Shown here: piece by piece, positions 1 to 10,517 of the stretch
Layout: each line of letters opens with the position of its first letter
Numbering within the stretch: the first letter of the stretch is position 1
Assembly (NCBI RefSeq): GCF_026745355.1
Contig: NC_079202.1
Coordinates: forward strand, 30,252,070-30,316,069
Length of the DNA stretch: 64,000 nucleotides
Origin: Beta vulgaris subsp. vulgaris
Taxonomy: Eukaryota; Streptophyta; Magnoliopsida; Caryophyllales; Amaranthaceae
Reading direction: 5' to 3'
The notes under the pieces: model-generated
What the model was told of the DNA's origin: nothing
The model's input: only the letters and a program-made list of their open reading frames with translations
The model's database searches: none
Position numbers and translations under genes: made by a program

Positions 1-924
1 TCTAGATTTAGCTACCACTTTCTCCAAGATAGTCTTTTTTTCACGGTTAGATACTTCTACTTGCCCACTTGTCTGAGGATGGTATGATAGGCCAGTCCTA
101 TGGTAGACGCCATACTTTTTGAGTAGGGCTTCAAAGGTTCTTTTGTGAAAATGGGATCCACCGTCACTAATGACAATCCTTGGTACCCCAAACTGTGGAA
201 ATATAATCTTTTTGAACATTTTCATGACAACCTTAGAGTCATTGGTTGGTGATGCAATGGCTTCTACCCACTTAGATACATAGTCAACAGCAACAAGTAT
301 GAAATTATTGCCTGAGGAAGAGAGAAAAGGACCCATAAAATCAATACCCCAACAAAATAGTTCAACTTCCAGGATGGGGATTTGGGGCATCTCATGTCTA
401 TGGGACATATTTCCTGTTCGTTGGCATGCATCACAAGACTTAACAAAAGTACTAGCATCATGAAATAGAGTCGGCCAATAAAAACCACATTGAAGTACCT
501 TAGCAACTGTTTTGGAGGGCCCAGCATGGCCTCCACATGGAAGGGAGTGAGAGTGCTTCACAATTTCATGCACCTCCCACTCTGGGATACATCGCCTGTA
601 GATGGTGTTAGCACAAAGCCTGTACAGAAGAGGATCATCCTAAAAGTACTTCTTGGCATCATGTAGAAATTTCTTCCTCTATTGGTAACTCATTTCTGGA
701 GGAGTTTGTCCACTCACACAAAAGTTGGCGAAGTCTGCATATCATGGGGTAACAAAAGTGACTGCCAGGAGCTTATCATCAGGAAAGGAGTCATCAATGG
801 GTAGACCTTCTTCCATATCCTCGTACTGCAATCGGGACAACTGGTCAGCCACTACATTTTCCGCACCCTTTTTATCTCTGATCTCCAAGTCGAACTCTTG
901 GAGCAGCAAAATCCACCGAATGAG
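1..924 (-). pseudogene. Integrase part of the outer gypsy pol (decayed, continues beyond the window)
   Basis: The minus strand reads as a gypsy integrase: a zinc-binding region (CKSCDRCQRTGNISHRH, around 400-460), then the catalytic core with GIDFMGPFP, a [10 protein letters not shown] stretch and DGGSHF near 150-170, followed by the region where the catalytic Glu is expected ([10 protein letters not shown]). The Asn usual after Gln-Thr-Ser-Gly-Gln-Val-Glu-Xaa-Ser is present. Only short ORFs remain open because of frameshifts. The C-terminal part lies left of base 1. Confidence 0.8.
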
Positions 925-2262
925 TCAAGGCTTTGCCTCCTTTTTGGCTAGGAGGTACTTCAATGCAGCATGATCGGTGTAGACAATGACCTTAGATCCA
1001 AGCAGATAGGTCCTGAACTTGTCCAGTGCATAGACCACAGCTAGAAGCTCTTTCTCCGTGGTGGCATAGTTAACTTGAGCTTCATATAGTGTTTTGCTAG
1101 CATAGTAGATGGCATGGGGGATGTTGTCTTTTCTCTGAGCAAGGACAGCTCCCATAGCATAATCGCTAGCATCACACATAATCTCAAATGGGAGAGTCCA
1201 ATCTGGAGATCGAATGATAGGCGCAGTAATCAGAGCTTGCTTGATCCTATTAAAAGACACAAGACACTCATCAGTAAACAGGAACGAGGCATCCTTGAGG
1301 AGCAACTGAGTAAGTGGTTTAGCAATTTTAGAGAAGTCCTTGATAAAGCGGCGATAAAATTCTGCATGACCAAGAAAACCTCGAACTCCCTTGACATTCA
1401 CAGGAGGGGATAATTGCTCAATCACTTGAATTTTTGCTTTATCCACCTGGATGCTTCGTTCAGAAATAATATGACCAAGTACCACTCCTTCAGTAATCAT
1501 GAAGTGGCACTTCTCCCAGTTCAATACAAGGTGGACATCCTCACATCTTTTCAGTACTTTAGCTAGATTCAGCAAACATGCATCAATCAATATACAACGT
1601 CATCCATAAATACTTCCATGATGGACTCAATAAGCTCAGAAAATATGGCCATCATCAACGTTGGAGGTAGCGGGGCATTACATAGGCCAAAGGGCATCCT
1701 TAGATAAGCAAAGGTACCATAAGGACATGTAAATGTGGTCTTCTCTTGGTTATCTGGGTGGATAGGAATTTGGAAGAAACTAGAATAGCTATCTAGATAA
1801 AAAAAAAAATGAGAGTGACAAGCTAGACGTTCGAACATCTGATCAATGAAGGTTAGGGGAAAATGGTCTTTCATAGTGGCAACATTTAATTTCCTACAGT
1901 CAATGCACATACGCCACCCAGTGACTACTCTTGTAGCAATTAGTTCATTTTTTCTCGTTTTTAACTATAGTAGTACCGCCCTTTTTAGGAACCACTTGAA
2001 CTGGACTCACCCACTTAGAATCAGAAATGGGATAGATGATCCCAGCATCAAGCAATTTTATAACCTCTTTTTTGACAACTTCCTGCATATTGGGGTTCAA
2101 ACGACGCTAACCTTGTATACTAGGACGATGATCATCCTCGAGATGAATTTTATGCATGTAAAAGTCAAGGCTTATGCCTTTCAAGTCATCAATATTATAA
2201 CCAATGGCCTTTTTACGTTGTCGCAAAACAGACAAAAGTTGGGACATTTGAACATCATTTAG
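925..2262 (-). pseudogene. Reverse transcriptase and RNase H of the outer gypsy element
   Basis: Two adjoining open stretches (1910-1587 and 1590-925) carry the RT palm and the RNase H. Visible RT motifs are CIDCRKLN, RMPFGLCNAP and the catalytic FMDD (1600-1610), then the thumb region with GVRGFLGHAEFYRRFIKDF. RNase H follows with CDASDYAMGAVL, TEKELLAVVYALDKFR and YTDHAALKYLL. Upstream (1910-2262) the reading continues as the finger region (SKWVSPVQVVPKKGG). A frame change at about 1588 and a stop in the upstream part break the polyprotein. Confidence 0.9.
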
Positions 2263-2565
2263 TGAAGCACTAACAATCACAGGGCAATTTTCAGATTCAT
2301 CCAGAAAATCATATCGCAGAGAAGGGGGGAAGGGGTTTCAGTTCAGGTTTCTTTACCTCTACCGGTTTAGTAGCACATACTAACCGTTCGTCCTCGTGAG
2401 TGGTAATACCGTCAAGCTCTACACAGGTAAAAGCTGCTTCCCAATCATCCACTTCAGTATTCCGGAGACTATCATCACCTGTGGAAGATGTAAAACAAAG
2501 CAAAGCCTCCAAAGGATCCCGCAAAAGGGATTTAGGCATGTCATCATTAACCAGCACATCACTGA
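2263..2565 (-). pseudogene. Protease-RT linker of the outer gypsy element
   Basis: An open minus-strand stretch (2557-2309) continues in sense with the RT. It ends in the typical pre-RT text (KPELKPLPPFS), seen in plant gypsy polyproteins just before the RT finger domain. Its upstream end stops at the nested insertion at 2571. The polyprotein resumes on the other side of that insertion at 10518. Confidence 0.75.
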
Positions 2566-2570
2566 CATCT
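2566..2570. repeat. Target site duplication, left copy (catct)
   Basis: The five bases catct stand directly before the TG of the left LTR of the nested gypsy element. The same five bases stand directly after its right end (10513-10517). This defines the nested insertion exactly. Confidence 0.93.
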
Positions 2571-3840
2571 TGGCGAGGCCTAAGTCGTATCGGCTAACGC
2601 GCAAATAAATCAATACTACCCTACATAAACGTAGTATAAGGAAGTAAGGTTCGAATCCACGGAGAAGGTAGGTTTGGTTTGACTAGACGTGTGCTAAGTA
2701 ACAATAGGGGGGTTTAAGGAATGAAATTGAAACAAATAAAGCATAAACAAAGAAAATCAAATAATAAACGAGAACTTGGCAATCAATCTTCACAACCAAT
2801 TCAACCCTTGATCATTGAACAATTTAACACCTAAATTACTTGACGCCCTATTGTGAATCCTAGGATTCAATCCCCCCTAACGTAGTGGTAAGATTAAGCG
2901 AGCGCTCTAATCTGACCCTTAATGGCGTAACAACCTAGCCCGAGCATTCCAGGTTTAATTAAGCAATTAGATAACAACTAGGGAGATTCCAATAGGGTAA
3001 TCTAGCATTCACACAAGCGGTCAAATGCGAAATTATATGATGATTCTTCTTATACTCAATCATCCACGAGCGTGCGATAATTGGGCATAAACTACAAACC
3101 CTAGATAATCTCAAAGCATACAATTATCTAGATAGTAGAGATTGCAATAAGCAAGAAGTTAATTGATCAAGTTAACTTAAGCACAATAACAATCAAACAT
3201 GAAAACAGAAGAATCATCAACATTACATAATTTAAAGAAGAATTGAACTCACAAGTTGATTAAAATGGTTGATTCGATTGATACACCAAGATGGAAGATT
3301 ACTTCCATAATATAAAGATTACAATTTTCTTTGAATTCTCTCTAAAAACAGATGAAAAACGATTCCAAACACAAAGACGAATGTTTTTTATTAGAAAAAT
3401 AGGAGAAGACGAAAAGCCGAATTCCTCGTTAGAGGGCTCCACGACCGCGGAGGGGGTCCGCGCCCGCGGTGAAGTCACGGAGGAGCTCTCGGCACTTTTC
3501 TGCCATAATTCGTCGCGGTCGCAATGAAATCTCCAGCGACCGCGGAGACCTGGCCTTAGCTTCTCATCTCTTCTTGAAAATGACTTACTCATACCAAAAA
3601 TACTCATGAAGCACGCATTTCACTTCCTTGCTTCACTAAGATAACTCTACAAAGAGTTTCTTCGACATGCTAACTTTCCAACTACTTGAACTTTCTCCAA
3701 CACAAATGAGCTCAAATGATTAAAAAGAGCAAATTACAACATAGCAGAGAAAAAGATCAATATCATTGCAAAACTTGTGTCAAATCCCATTAGTAAGTAT
3801 TGAAAAAGTGTCAAGAATGCCATATAAACATGGCATATCA
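2571..3840 (-). repeat. 3' LTR of the nested gypsy element (1270 bp)
   Basis: It begins tggcgaggcctaag and ends catggcatatca on the plus strand, giving TG..CA on either strand. It is nearly identical to 7851-9132 and 9203-10512. It contains a GC-rich block with repeated cgaccgcgg/ccgcggt (3449-3545). It lacks part of the block present in the other two copies, which explains most of the length difference. Confidence 0.93.
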
Positions 3841-3860
3841 AATTCCCCCATGCTTAGACC
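3841..3860 (-). other. Polypurine tract of the nested gypsy element
   Basis: On the minus strand the bases before the 3' LTR read agcatgggggaatt, a purine run ending at the LTR start (TGATATGCC). This is where plus-strand synthesis is expected to begin. Confidence 0.7.
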
Positions 3861-3998
3861 TTTACTCGTCCTCGAGTAAAATCCTAACTCCTTTCTACCT
3901 CCAAGGTCTATAAAGATAAGCATGGAGAAACTCACAGAGAATCCAAACCTAACACCACTACTCCAATCAAAAGCGAATGAAGGATGAATCGCAACTAG

Positions 3999-4487
3999 CT
4001 AAAGTTTGGGCGGAAGTAACCTCCAAGGGTTGTCGCTTGAGGGAGCGACCCAACCAAAAGCCTCTCGAACTTTACTCATAGAAATATCACGAACTCGGTC
4101 ATGCATCCTAAATCGAACACGGGTGTCTCCAGGATGCTTCACCAAGGTGAGAGTGGATAAAAATTCATAAACACACCTCTTATAAGTGCGAGGTGTATAA
4201 TCAAGCATGCCCAACAATCCAGCTCTACCCATCATCTCTCGAAATCCATCTAACAGTCCCAACTGAGCCAAGAAATTAGTGGCAATAAACTTGGTACACT
4301 GGACAACTCGTTTTGATCGACTAAGATTTCTCCAAGTAACTTTTTGCTCCCGATTTAGTCCAGTCAAACCCATAGTGTCAATTATCACCTCACTAGCAAC
4401 AGGTTCCTCATGAGCCTCAGGCTCATTGGAACTTTGGGTACGACCACACTTTCTCACCATTGTTATAGCAACCACAAATCTCACCAA
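3999..4487 (-). CDS. ATHILA-type ORF of the nested gypsy element (short, possibly truncated)
   Basis: This is a 162-codon ORF; the start at 4460 (MVRKCGRTQ) is as likely as the one at 4487. The text GLLDGFREMMGRAGLLG, TYKRCVYEFLSTL, RVRFRMHDRVRDISM and SKVREAFGW resembles the ATHILA ORF-1 family that plant Athila-group retrotransposons carry downstream of pol. The function of that family is not established. It ends about 140 bp before the polypurine tract and is shorter than full-length relatives as I recall them. It stands alone, with no pol between it and the protease. Function in this copy is unknown. Confidence 0.65.
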   Translation of the reverse strand: MVRFVVAITMVRKCGRTQSSNEPEAHEEPVASEVIIDTMGLTGLNREQKVTWRNLSRSKRVVQCTKFIATNFLAQLGLLDGFREMMGRAGLLGMLDYTPRTYKRCVYEFLSTLTLVKHPGDTRVRFRMHDRVRDISMSKVREAFGWVAPSSDNPWRLLPPKL

Positions 4488-5469
4488 GACAACTTAAGTA
4501 AGTCAAACAACAATTCCACCCTCAACTTCTCAAATCAAACTTCCAACAATTCACTTCAAATTTCACAAATTCAATCCTCAACAATGTCAACACAACCACA
4601 AAGAAGTCTAACAGAAAACAATCCACCACAATCTCAACAATCAATCAACCACAACGAAAAATGAAGGCAACTTCCAAAAAGAGAGTGAATAATTGAAGTT
4701 TTACCTTATGGAAGAATCAATAGAGTGGTTGACCAAGTACCCAAGTGAGAACAACACCCCAAGACTGCTCCTTGCTCCTTTAATTGCCCAAGAACTCTAA
4801 GAATCAAAACCCCCCAAATTTTAGGGTTTCCAATAGATGTTGTGAAAAGAAAAGAAAAGTGGAGATTTTTGAAGAGGCTTGAGTGGGAAATGAAATGAGA
4901 GAGTGAGAAAAAGGGATTGAATGAGTGAAAGAGAGGAATTTGAGTGAAAGAATTGAAGGTAGAAGAAGGGAGATGAGGAATTTTGAGAATAGAGAGAGAA
5001 AGGGTCGAAAATTATGAAAGGAGGAAAGAAGAGAAGTGGGCGGAAAAAAAAAAAACTTACCTTGCGGAAATACGCGGACCCGCGACCGCGGAAAAAGGGT
5101 CCGCGACCGCGGAGGTGTTCCACGCTCGCGGTGAGGTCGCGGAACCGCTCACGGCTTTTTTCCTTCTTTTTTTTTTCTCATGCGAGCAGGGGTCACGCCC
5201 GCGGGTCTTAGCGTCGCCCCCGCGGAAAGCGTCTCGGCTTTCTTTTCTTCTTCTCTTTTAAAATCGAAGGGAGTGGTGATGAAACCCACCCCTTTCAGCT
5301 CTCTTGTTTTGCTTCAAAGATTTTCCTACAAAAAGCAAAACACCTAAAACACACCAAAAACAAAACATAACAACTTATCTCCAAATAAAATATATACAAA
5401 ACACGGGTTGCCTCCCGAGAAGCGCTTAGTTTAAAGTCGAAAGTTCGACATCATGCAATCACAAAAGTT
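4488..5469 (-). promoter_or_regulatory. Region between protease and ATHILA-type ORF, with a GC-rich block resembling the one in the LTR
   Basis: At 5070-5225 several copies of cgaccgcgg, ccgcggtgaggtcgcgg and related palindromic words occur, very like the block inside this element's own LTR. Downstream on the minus strand the sequence becomes CT-rich (5000-4840), like a plant 5' leader, and then reaches the ATHILA-type ORF. At 5400-5430 the minus strand carries ctcgggaggcaaccc, a motif I recall from plant Athila-group internal regions. A second promoter for the ORF is an inference. Confidence 0.4.
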
Positions 5470-7661
5470 TTACCTCACATCGAACACATCATGAACACTC
5501 GGCTTAACCACATCAATAGAGTAGATAGAGTGATCCTCTTTACATCCCATGGCATCATCCATTTTGAACTCAATGTTTTGACCATCAAACTGCATGGTCT
5601 AAGAACTAGTGCCACAATCAATCCTAGCATTAGCTGTTTTCAAGAACGGCCTCCCTAAAAGAATAGGGGAGGAATGCCTATCATGCTCCATGTTAATTAC
5701 ATAAAAATCACCAGGAAAAGTCATCTTATCAACTTCCACTAGAACATCTTTCAAGACACCTCTAGGAATGGAAGTGGACCGATCCGCTAATTATATAACA
5801 ACATTAGTAGCAAGCAATTCACCAAGTTCGACGAACTCATATAAGGAATAAGGAAGCACATTAATGGAGGCTCCCAAATCTAGCATAACCCTATCAATCT
5901 TTGTGTCACCAAGGGTTATAGGTATAGTGAACATGCCCGGATCATTGCATTTTTCAGGCATTCTCTTTTGAAAAACAGCGGACACATGTTCACTAACCTT
6001 AACCGTTTGCTTCCCTTTTAAATTTTTCTTCTTCTTGATGGAACAAATTTCCTTCAACCACTTAGCATACAAAGGCACATCTTTTATCAATTTTAACAAA
6101 GGAATATTTACGACACATTGACTAAATGTTTCATAAATATCGTTATAAGATTCAAGCTTACGATTGTCTTTTAACGCTTCGGGGAATGGGGGTACCGGTT
6201 TGGAATCCAGAAAAGATTTTACCTCTTGGTGAGAGCTAGGACTCACCAATTTTTCAGCTTCTTTTGATGGGACTAGAACCTCCACCTCCTCGTCTTTTGT
6301 TACAATCTCCTCCACAACCTTGCTCTTGCCAGGCTCTTGATCAACCAACTCTTTGCCACTCCTCAAAGTCATGGCACTCACATTCCTCTTGGGATTCACC
6401 TCGGTTTGAGATGATAGTTTCCCCGAACTTTGGGCCTCAAGTTTATTCACGACACTAGACATTTGGCCCACTTGTGTTTCCAAATTGTGAATGCTAGACC
6501 TTGTCTCCTGTTGAAATTGCACCATGTTGGATTGCATAGTAGTCACATTTTGAGCCAAGGCCTTGATCATATCCTCGGTGGACATTGAGTTGGAGCTAGA
6601 GGATTTCCCTTGAGCTTGATATGGTGGCATGTGAGGAGGAGGGTGATTACGTTGTTGAAAATTCTGATTTCCTTGGAGAATTGGATTCCCTTGCTTGTAA
6701 CTAAAGGCCGGATGATCTCTCCATCCAGGATTGTAAGAGTTTGAGAATGGATCATACTTCCTTTGCCCTTGATATCCCACGACATTCACCTCTCGTGTTT
6801 CCTCTTGCAAAGTCGGTCAAGAATCGGTCGGATGGCCGGTGTTGGAACAAATACCACAAGCCTTCACTTGTTGTTGATTGCCACTCACCAAAAATTGCCG
6901 GAACATGCCCTTAAGGTCGGACACCTCCGACTCCAAAGAATGATTAGAACTTGCCGCTTTAACTCCCCGAGTGGTATTTCTCTTAGAATAAGTGCGGAAC
7001 TCTCAGCAAACTCACTTATGAGCTCCATGGCTGCTTGTGGGGTCTTGTTATCAATGTTACCCCCACAAGCAGCATTCACCATCCTTCTCTCATCCGGAAG
7101 GAGCCCACCAACTAAGTATAACACAAGATCCTTCTCGGCAAAACCATGGTAGGGACAACAAGCAACGAGCCTCTTAAACTTCTCTAAGTAGTCATAAAGG
7201 AGCTCATCATATCCTTGCTCAATGTTGCTAATGGCCCTCTTAAGCTCATTCAACTTGCTTGAAGGAAAGAACTTCTCCAAGAAAGCTTGCTTCATCCCCC
7301 TCCATGTGGTGATACTGTTGGGGCTCAAATGATAGAACCAATCATTAGCCTTATCCTTCAATGAAAAAGGAAAGGCCCGCAGTTTGATTTGATCCTCCGT
7401 AACACTCCTTGGCTGCATACTAGTACAAACAGCATGGAATTTCGCAAGATGTTTAATTGGATCTTCCCCATTTAAACCATGGAAGCTTGGCAGTAAATGA
7501 ACAAGACCCGACTTTAACTCAAAAGTAACATTCTCCCCAAACTCCGGATATTGGATGGCCAATGGTGCCTGGTCCACATTAGGAACGGAAAGCTCCCTCA
7601 ATGTAGGATCAACCCTTGGCAGCATCTCTTCTTCCTCAACTTTAATGTAGAAAGGTAACAC
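5470..7661 (-). pseudogene. gag-protease of the nested gypsy element (broken)
   Basis: At 7661-6960 lies a retrotransposon gag domain (YPEFGENVTF, LKDKANDWFYHL, AFLEKFFPSSK, LYDYLEKFKRL). A frameshift near 6960 follows, then a CCHC knuckle (CGICSNTGHPTDS) whose last Cys codon is a stop (6817-6819). After that comes a proline/glutamine-rich linker and a retropepsin: DLGASINVLPYSLYE (the usual Asp-Thr/Ser-Gly is Asp-Leu-Gly here) and ILLGRPFLKTA. Two further in-frame stops fall near 5787 and 5603. The reading ends at 5470. No RT follows. Confidence 0.88.
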
Positions 7662-7828
7662 GGAACTGACCCCAAATCTCCTTCCTCAACCTATAAAGTG
7701 TCCTTTCGATCTCTGAATCAAACAACAAAGATCTAATATGAGAAGCACGGGTGTGAACCATAAGACGGGTTCACACACCAATAACAAAAGCAAACAAACA
7801 CACAAAAAACAACCCCAACTTGCTTCCT

Positions 7829-7846
7829 TCCCCGGCAACGGCGCCA
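7829..7846 (-). other. Primer binding site, tRNA-Asp type
   Basis: On the minus strand the 18 bases read TGGCGCCGTTGCCGGGGA. This is complementary to the 3' end of plant tRNA-Asp. It lies four bases (aatt) from the LTR at 7851. Confidence 0.9.
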
Positions 7847-7850
7847 AATT

Positions 7851-9132
7851 TAGCGAGGCCTAAGTCGTATCGGCTAACGTGCAAATAAATCAATACTACC
7901 CTACACAAACGTAGTATAAGGAAGTAAGGTTCGAATCCATGGAGAAGGTAGGTTTGGTTTGACTAGATGTGTGCTAAGTAACAATAAAGGGGGGGGGGTT
8001 TAAGGAATGAAATTGAAACAAATAAAGAATAAACAAAGAAAATCAAATAATAAACGAGAACTTAGCAATCAATCTTCACAACCAATTCAACCCTTGATCA
8101 TTGAACAATTTAACACCTAAGTTACTTGAACGCCCTATTGTGAATCATAGGATTCAATCTCCCCTAACGTAGTGGTAAGATTAAGCGAGCGCTCTAATTT
8201 GATCCTTAATGGCGTAACAACCTAGCCCGAGCGTTCCAGGTTTAATTAAGCAATTAGATAACAACTAGGGAGATTACAATAGGGTAATCTAGCATTCACA
8301 CAAGCAGTCAAATGCGAAATTATATGATGATTCTTCTTATACTCAATCATCCACGAGCGTGCGATAATTGGGCATAAACTACAAACCCTAGATAATCTCA
8401 AAGCAGACAATTATCTAGACAGTAGAGATTGCAATAAGCAAGAAGTTAATTGATCAAGTTAACTTAAGCACAAAAACAATCAAACATGAATAACAAGAAG
8501 AATCATCAACATTCAAGCAATTTAAAAGAAGAATTGAACTCACAAGTTGATTAAAATGGTTGATTCGATTGATACACCAAGATGGGAGATTAGCTCTCCA
8601 TAATATAAAGGATTACAATATTTTCTTTGAATTCTCTCTAAAAACAGATGAAAAACGATGTCCCAGCACACAAGACGAAGTGCTCTTTTTATCAGGAAAA
8701 TAGGAGAAGACGAAAAGCCGAATTCCTCGTTATAGGGCTCCACGACCGCGGAGGAAAGCACCGCGACCGCGGAAAGGGTCCGCGCCCGCGGTGTAGTCGC
8801 GGAGGAGCTCTCGGCACTTTTCTGCCATAATTCGTCGCGGCCGCAATGAAATCTCCAGCGACCGCGGAGACCTGGCCTTAGCTTCTCATCTCTTCTTGAA
8901 AATGACTTACTCATACCAAAAATACTCACGAAGCACGCATTTCACTTCCTTGCTTCACTTAGATAACTCTACAAAGAGTTTCTTCGACATGCTAACTTTC
9001 CAACTTGAACTTTCTCCAACAAAAATGAGCTCAAATGATTAAAAAGAGCAAATTACAACATAGCAGAGAAAAAGATCTATATCATTGCAAAACTTGTGTC
9101 AAATCCCATTAGTAAGTAGTGAAAAAGTGTCA
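7851..9132 (-). repeat. Extra, internally placed LTR copy of the nested gypsy element (lacks its outer ~26 bp)
   Basis: It aligns with 9203-10486 but starts tagcgagg instead of tggcgagg. It stops at aaaaagtgtcaa, where the full LTR would continue gaatgccatataaacatgacatatca. At that point it runs directly into a copy of the element's own leader. It therefore has no proper TG..CA ends and cannot be an independently inserted LTR. Confidence 0.9.
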
Positions 9133-9202
9133 ACAACAAAAGCAAACAAACACACAAATAACAACCCAAACTTGCTGCCTTCCCCGGCAACGGCGCCAAA
9201 TT
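9133..9202 (-). repeat. Duplicated leader and PBS stub between the two tandem LTRs
   Basis: The sequence caaaagcaaacaaacacac to the tRNA-Asp PBS (9181-9198) repeats 7788-7850. It is the first ~70 bp of the element's internal region. Its join to the truncated LTR shares only the bases caa. Confidence 0.88.
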
Positions 9203-10512
9203 TGGCGAGGCCTAAGCCATATCGGCTAACGCGCAAATAAATCAATACTACCCTACACAAACGTAGTATAAGGAAGTAAGGTTCGAATCCACGGAGAAGG
9301 TAGGTTTGGTTTGACTAGACGTGTGCTAAGTAACAATAAAGGGGGGGGGGGGTTAAGGAATAAAATCGAAACAAATAAAGCATAAACAAAGAAAATCAAA
9401 TAATAAACGAGAACTTGGCAATCAATCTTCACAACCAATTCAACCCTTGATCATTGAACAATTTAACACCTAAGTTAATTGAACGCCCTATTGTGAATCA
9501 TAGGATTCAATCTCCCCTAACATAGTGGTAAGATTAAGCGAGCGCTCTAATCTGACCCTTAATGGCGTAACAACCTAGCCCGAGCATTCCAGGTTTAATT
9601 AAGCACTTAGATAACAACTAGGGAGATTCCAATAGGGTAATCTAGCATTCACACAAGTGGTCAAATGCGAAATTATATGATGATTCTTCTTATACTCAAT
9701 CATCCACGAGCGTGCGATAATTGGGCATAAACTACAAACCCTAGATAATCTCAAAGCATACAATTATCTAGATAGTAGAGATTGCAATAAGCAAGAAGTT
9801 AATTGATTAAGTTAACTTAAGCACAAAAACAATCAAACATGAATAACAAGAAGAATCATCAACATTCATGCAATTTAAAAGAAGAATTGAACTCACAAGT
9901 TGATTAAAATGGTTGATTCGATTGATACACTAAGATGGGAGATTAGCTCTCCATAATATAAAGGATTACAATATTTTCTTTGAATTCTCTCTAAAAACAG
10001 ATGAAAAACGATGTCCCGACACACAAGACGAAGTGTTCTTTTTATCAGAAAAATAGGAGAAGACGAAAAGCCGAATTCCTCGTTACAGGGCACCGCGACC
10101 GCGGAGGAAAGCACTGCGACCGCGGAGGGGGTCCGCGCCCGAGGTGAAGTCGCGGAGGAGCTCTCGGCACTATCTGCCATAATTCATCGCGGCCGCAATG
10201 AAATCTCCAGCGACCGCGGAGACCTGGCCTTAGCATCTCATCTCTTCTTGAAAATGACTTACTCATACCAAAAAATACTCACAAAGCACGCATTTCACTT
10301 CCTTGCTTCACTAAGATAACTCTACAAAGAGTTTCTTCGACAAGCTAACTTTCCAGCTTGAACTTTCTCCAACATAAATGAGCTCAAATGATTAAAAAGA
10401 GCAAATTACAACATAGCAGAGAAAAATATCAATATCATTGCAAAATTTGTGTCAAATCCCATTAGTAAGTAGTGAAAAAGTGTCAAGAATGCCATATAAA
10501 CATGACATATCA
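9203..10512 (-). repeat. 5' LTR of the nested gypsy element (1310 bp, full length)
   Basis: It begins tggcgaggcctaag and ends tgacatatca, followed by the catct duplication at 10513-10517. The GC-rich palindromic block lies at 10083-10220. On the minus strand it is followed by an AT-rich stretch with a weak TATA-like run (gataaaaaga, near 10040). Confidence 0.93.
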
Positions 10513-10517
10513 CATCT

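Larger units (their letters stand above)
2571..10512 (-). mobile_element. Nested gypsy element without RT or integrase, with a duplicated 5' LTR
   Basis: The element is bounded by catct duplications and starts and ends with TG/CA. On the minus strand the order is: 5' LTR (10512-9203), PBS stub (9202-9133), a second truncated LTR (9132-7851), PBS (7846-7829), gag-protease (7661-5470), a GC-rich block (5225-5070), an ATHILA-type ORF (4487-3999), a polypurine tract (3860-3841) and the 3' LTR (3840-2571). No RT, RNase H or integrase motif is present. It must therefore have moved with enzymes from another element, or lost its pol by deletion. It inserted into the outer gypsy element between protease and RT. 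Confidence 0.92.

Noticed and set aside
7829..7846. tRNA-Asp gene end (ccccggcaacggcgcca)
   Set aside because: Only the 3' end is present and it sits next to an LTR on the opposite strand, so it is a primer binding site.
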